Below are positions 16,105-16,178 of a DNA stretch of 16,178 nucleotides, piece by piece. The translations under genes were made by a program, and so were the position numbers. The DNA lies in the NCBI GenBank assembly GCA_018062725.1, contig JAGORP010000039.1:1-16178 (forward strand). The letters are read 5' to 3'. Below the pieces are notes generated by a model. The model was given only the letters and a program-made list of their open reading frames with translations, had not been told where the DNA came from and searched no databases. Position 1 is the first letter of the stretch. Each line of letters starts with the position of its first letter. The DNA is from Flavobacterium sp. (GTDB lineage Bacteria; Bacteroidota; Bacteroidia; Flavobacteriales; Flavobacteriaceae).

Positions 16105-16178
16105 ATGGAAAAATTACGCAGGCGATTAACCTTAAATGAACGGATTGTTATTGAGACTTTACTCAAAGAAAACAAGTC
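16105..16178 (+). CDS. IS30-family transposase, N-terminal fragment (cut by window edge)
   Basis: Twenty-four codons are visible from the ATG: MEKLRRRLTLNERIVIETLL then KENK. The pattern (R)RLTLxER..IE.LLKE is the start of the helix-turn-helix (HTH_38 type) found at the N-terminus of IS30-family transposases. The DDE catalytic domain would follow beyond the window. The basic run before LTLNER fits a DNA-binding protein. No other family I know opens this way. Its position right behind an IS30-like end, inside a broken transporter gene, supports the call. Confidence 0.82.
   Translation, partial: MEKLRRRLTLNERIVIETLLKENK

Larger units (their letters stand above)
16051..16178 (+). mobile_element. 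IS30-family insertion sequence, left end (cut by window edge)
   Basis: The boundary is placed at 16051, directly after the last family-like MFS codon. The first bases TGGAGAATTCAAT and the following GCAACA (16072-16077) resemble, from memory, the left end of E. coli IS30 (TGTAGATTCAAT...GCAACA). A hairpin follows, as in IS30, then a transposase start. The right end, target duplication and most of the transposase lie outside, so the element cannot be named. The exact boundary could be off by a few bases. Confidence 0.75.

Noticed and set aside
1..16178. Search for CRISPR arrays, tRNA/rRNA genes, toxin-antitoxin pairs, defence systems and riboswitches
   Set aside because: No repeated spacers, tRNA-like cloverleaf, rRNA segment, toxin-antitoxin-like small gene pair or defence-type domain was seen. 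All long open frames are explained by ordinary metabolic, envelope or regulatory genes, so no new system is claimed.

Overview
The window looks like a stretch of Flavobacterium-type (Bacteroidota, Flavobacteriaceae) chromosome. The base composition is low in GC. Leaders are A-rich with no obvious Shine-Dalgarno, and several starts are preceded by boxes matching or close to the Bacteroidota -7 element TAnnTTTG. Several encoded proteins are of types I know from Flavobacteriaceae: a 596-residue acyl-CoA dehydrogenase, an HCDH-ECH fusion, a LETM1-related protein and several lipoproteins. Lineage is inferred from these traits; there is no rRNA or marker gene.

Layout. Positions 1-3117 hold five minus-strand genes with short gaps. 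In transcription order they are a Cu/Zn superoxide dismutase lipoprotein (sodC), a four-helix membrane protein of unknown function, a YdeI/OmpD-associated family protein, a LETM1-domain protein, and the N-terminus of an OxyR-like LysR regulator cut by the window edge. Positions 3164-9216 hold a fatty-acid beta-oxidation operon on the minus strand: marR, a 3-hydroxyacyl-CoA dehydrogenase/enoyl-CoA hydratase fusion, a thiolase and an acyl-CoA dehydrogenase. It starts at a TATATTTG box with a palindrome just upstream and ends in a strong hairpin terminator. Positions 9254-12638 hold a small membrane protein with its own terminator, then a two-gene unit of long-chain acyl-CoA synthetase and a lipoprotein S33-type alpha/beta hydrolase. 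Positions 12646-13975 hold msrB (with a lipoprotein signal) overlapping an alpha/beta hydrolase. After a 150-base divergent gap the strand switches: an M48 metalloprotease lipoprotein with a clear terminator, then a UMF1-family MFS transporter. That transporter is cut off after about nine membrane helices by the left end of an IS30-family insertion sequence, whose transposase start is the last thing in the window.

How it fits together. Acyl-CoA synthetase activates fatty acids, and the acyl-CoA dehydrogenase, HCDH/ECH fusion and thiolase carry out the oxidation cycle, probably under the MarR repressor. SodC, MsrB and the OxyR-like regulator are an oxidative-stress theme. SodC, MsrB, the S33 hydrolase and the M48 protease all carry lipoprotein signals, so much of this window serves the cell envelope.

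I see no RNA gene, CRISPR array or obviously new multi-gene system, and no gene-free stretch longer than 300 bases. The points most worth a second look are the IS30 disruption of the transporter, the LETM1-like C-terminus in a bacterial protein, and the candidate MarR operator.
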